Shown here piece after piece: positions 62,531-64,000 of a stretch of DNA of 64,000 nucleotides. Within the stretch, counting starts at the first letter, position 1; each line of letters opens with the position of its first letter. The stretch comes from Burkholderiales bacterium (GTDB lineage Bacteria; Pseudomonadota; Gammaproteobacteria; Burkholderiales; Casimicrobiaceae), in the NCBI GenBank assembly GCA_016790165.1, contig JAEUPL010000033.1, positions 62,001-126,000 on the forward strand, given 5' to 3'. Below the pieces are notes generated by a model. That model was not told the DNA's origin. It was given only the letters and a program-made list of their open reading frames with translations, and searched no databases. Both the position numbers and the translations under genes were made by a program.

Positions 62531-63406
62531 ATGGATTGGAATCACCTGCGGGCGTTTCTTGAGACGGCGCAATCCGGCTCGCTGTCGGCAGCAGCGCGTC
62601 GCTTGCGGATGAGCCAGCCCACGCTCGGGCGCCAGGTCGCCGCGCTTGAGGCTCAGCTGGGCGTGACGCTCTTTGAGCGCGTGGGACGAAGTTTGCAGCC
62701 CACGGACGCCGGCCTTGCCCTGCTCGAGCACGCGCGGGCGATGGGGGCAGCGGCCGATGAGTTCTCGCTCGCGGCGACGGGGCAATCGCAGGTCGTCGAA
62801 GGCTTTGTGTCGGTGTCGGCGAGCGATGCGGTATCCACCTTCTGGCTGCCACCGATTGTGCGACGCCTCAAGGACGAGGCACCCGGCATCACCGTGGAGA
62901 TCGTCGCATCCAACGCAATCGCCGATCTTCGGCGGCGCGAGGCGGACATCGCACTTCGCCACGTGCAGCCCGATCAGCCTGATCTCATCAGCCGCCGCTT
63001 GCCGGATGCATCGGCCGGGTTCTATGCGTCAACGGCGTGGGTCGCTCGCCACGGTCATCCACGGTCAGCGCGCGACGCCGCGGCGCACGCGTTCGTCGGC
63101 GGGGATCGCGATGGTCGCTTCATTGAGTACCTGCGGGCGCACGGCGTTGAGCTCAGGGATGCCAATATCTCCACCGTCAGCGAGAACTCGGTCGTGACCT
63201 GGCAGTTGGTCCAGCACGGGCTGGGCATCGGCGTGATGGTCGACGACGTGGCGGCGACGACGCCGAACATCGTGCGTGTTCTAGATGAACTGCCACCGAT
63301 CCGGTTTCCGATGTGGCTGGTCACACACCGCGAGCTGCGCACCGCACGACGAATTCGCGTGGTGTTTGATGTGCTGGCGCGCGAACTCTCGGCACCGCAG
63401 CGCTGA
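62531..63406 (+). CDS. LysR-family transcriptional regulator
   Basis: 291 aa. The N-terminal winged helix-turn-helix is standard: W-N-H-L-R-A-F-L-E-T-A-Q-S-G-S-L-S-A-A-A-R-R-L, then S-Q-P-T-L-G-R-Q-V-A-A-L-E. The effector domain follows residue ~90. The gap to the divergent methyltransferase (62396-62530) is A+T-rich with TATGGTTATA-type text, suitable for a LysR site, but I cannot define one T-N11-A box with confidence. The likely target is the methyltransferase gene and itself. Confidence 0.88.
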   Translation: MDWNHLRAFLETAQSGSLSAAARRLRMSQPTLGRQVAALEAQLGVTLFERVGRSLQPTDAGLALLEHARAMGAAADEFSLAATGQSQVVEGFVSVSASDAVSTFWLPPIVRRLKDEAPGITVEIVASNAIADLRRREADIALRHVQPDQPDLISRRLPDASAGFYASTAWVARHGHPRSARDAAAHAFVGGDRDGRFIEYLRAHGVELRDANISTVSENSVVTWQLVQHGLGIGVMVDDVAATTPNIVRVLDELPPIRFPMWLVTHRELRTARRIRVVFDVLARELSAPQR

Positions 63407-63449
63407 CGGCGGGTGGGTGGCGGCCGCGCAACGGCCGCTCAACCGCTTG

Positions 63450-63833
63450 CTAGAGCCCCTTCCAGAGCCCGGTTTCTTTAGCGCAGGTACGGATCGTGGG
63501 GATGTATTCGGTCACGAAGCGCAAAGTTTCAGGATTGAGGCCGATGTCCTTGACGCCGTCGATGTCGGTCTCAAGCTTGGCGATGTCCACCTTTTCGGTG
63601 AGGCAACCACAGAATTTTTGCGGAATGCTCGACTCTGCGACCACCGGGGACACCGCGTTCAGCATGCGGATCACACGCTCCTGACACTTGCGGTCGAGCA
63701 GCGCGCGCTTCTGATCCTGCATCATCGTGGCGCAGCCACTCAGCAGCACGACAGTTAGCGCGCCGATGGACGCGAGGACGAGCGGCCGAGCAACGTGCCG
63801 AGCGATTGCGCGAGGCGAATGAATCCGAGCCAT
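63450..63833 (-). CDS. Small lipoprotein of unknown function
   Basis: 127 aa from ATG 63833 behind GGGAG. Lipoprotein signal with lipobox V-V-L-L-S-G-C (near residue 33) after a basic N-terminus. The mature part has three more cysteines (R-K-C-Q-E-R, K-F-C-G-C-L) and one near the C-terminus (R-T-C-A-K-E), suggesting disulfides. I do not recognise a family. Its first 79 bases overlap the 3' end of the sterol desaturase gene in another frame. Confidence 0.65.
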   Translation of the reverse strand: MARIHSPRAIARHVARPLVLASIGALTVVLLSGCATMMQDQKRALLDRKCQERVIRMLNAVSPVVAESSIPQKFCGCLTEKVDIAKLETDIDGVKDIGLNPETLRFVTEYIPTIRTCAKETGLWKGL

Positions 63834-64000
63834 TGTGTCTCCCAAAATCCGTGTCCGTAATTGCGTCCGTCCAGCTGGTCACGGATGCCCGTGGCTGGGT
63901 ACTCGTCACGAAAGTCCGCCGTGCGGAACAGTTGATCCCACACGCTGAACGTCACCCCGAAATTTACACCGTAGCGACGTCCTTCGTGTCCTACGCCGAT
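63755..64000 (-). CDS. Sterol desaturase/fatty-acid hydroxylase family protein, C-terminal part only
   Basis: The last 81 codons of a gene that continues beyond the right edge; stop TAA at 63757-63755. The visible text G-H-E-G-R-R-Y-G-V-N-F-G-V-T-F-S-V-W-D-Q-L-F-R-T-A is the C-terminal signature of the membrane-bound di-iron sterol desaturase family (H-x-G-x-x-x-G-x-N-F-G). The first metal-binding histidine boxes lie outside. The C-terminal ~25 residues are basic and overlap the small lipoprotein gene. Confidence 0.8.
   Translation of the reverse strand: MGVGHEGRRYGVNFGVTFSVWDQLFRTADFRDEYPATGIRDQLDGRNYGHGFWETQWLGFIRLAQSLGTLLGRSSSRPSAR

Overview
The window is GC-rich, densely coded chromosomal DNA from a betaproteobacterium, most likely of the order Burkholderiales. 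The evidence is the gene content: a BPSS1780-family membrane protein, a Bug/TctC-type tricarboxylate receptor next to a CaiB-type CoA transferase, adjacent metG and mrp, divergent rne and rluC, and Beta-type RNase E, RppH and ArgA. I see no insertion sequence, prophage, integrase or CRISPR array. Most of it is core genome with a few accessory clusters.

Layout. 1-3.4 kb: 3' part of fdhD (minus), rppH, a Yip1-family membrane protein and a secreted propeller-like protein. 3.4-8.3 kb: a minus-strand ABC importer of the glycerol-3-phosphate/sugar type (ATPase, binding protein, two permeases) that ends in an endonuclease/exonuclease/phosphatase-fold enzyme. 8.4-9.3 kb: a cysteine-cluster protein and a lipoprotein. 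9.4-14.5 kb: type II secretion genes gspD-gspE-gspF only. 14.5-16.9 kb: a GNAT acetyltransferase and a gamma-glutamyltransferase. 17.0-21.8 kb: a periplasmic copper-handling cluster (two small secreted proteins, a TolC-like lipoprotein, a multicopper oxidase, a cupredoxin and a CusF-like protein). 21.9-28.0 kb: rne, divergent from rluC-gph-sppA. 28.1-33.4 kb: a flavodoxin-like reductase, an OmpA protein with C-terminal Ig-like repeats, serB, a gamma carbonic anhydrase and a DUF924 protein. 33.4-37.6 kb: an IclR regulator divergent from an HMG-CoA-lyase-type enzyme, a CoA transferase and a Bug receptor, with a palindromic operator between them. 37.6-44.2 kb: rnr, tRNA-Leu(CAG), DinB and DUF1697 proteins and uvrA. 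44.3-49.3 kb: hsp20 with a sigma-32-like promoter, a SulP transporter, a GNAT protein and metG. 49.4-54.1 kb: mrp, ispD-ispF, a DUF2782-like protein, thrB and a BPSS1780 protein. 54.1-60.4 kb: uvrD, a membrane protein, argA, yggX, an AhpD-like protein and the copper-delivery pair PCu(A)C-SCO. 60.5-64 kb: a DODA dioxygenase, a methyltransferase divergent from a LysR regulator, a small lipoprotein and the 3' end of a sterol desaturase.

Two observations are not explained by the gene list. First, two intergenic regions (31838-31961, and 60448-60573 in inverted orientation) hold related, strongly foldable elements of about 125 bp with terminal inverted repeats. They share about 62 bases of collinear sequence, including a hairpin, and look like two copies of a small uncharacterised repeat or structured RNA family. 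Second, several genes (fdhD, gspD, the DUF2782-like gene, uvrD, argA) have a -10-like hexamer ending exactly six bases before the start codon. That is the geometry expected of leaderless mRNAs. serB and mrp show the same with an eight-base gap.
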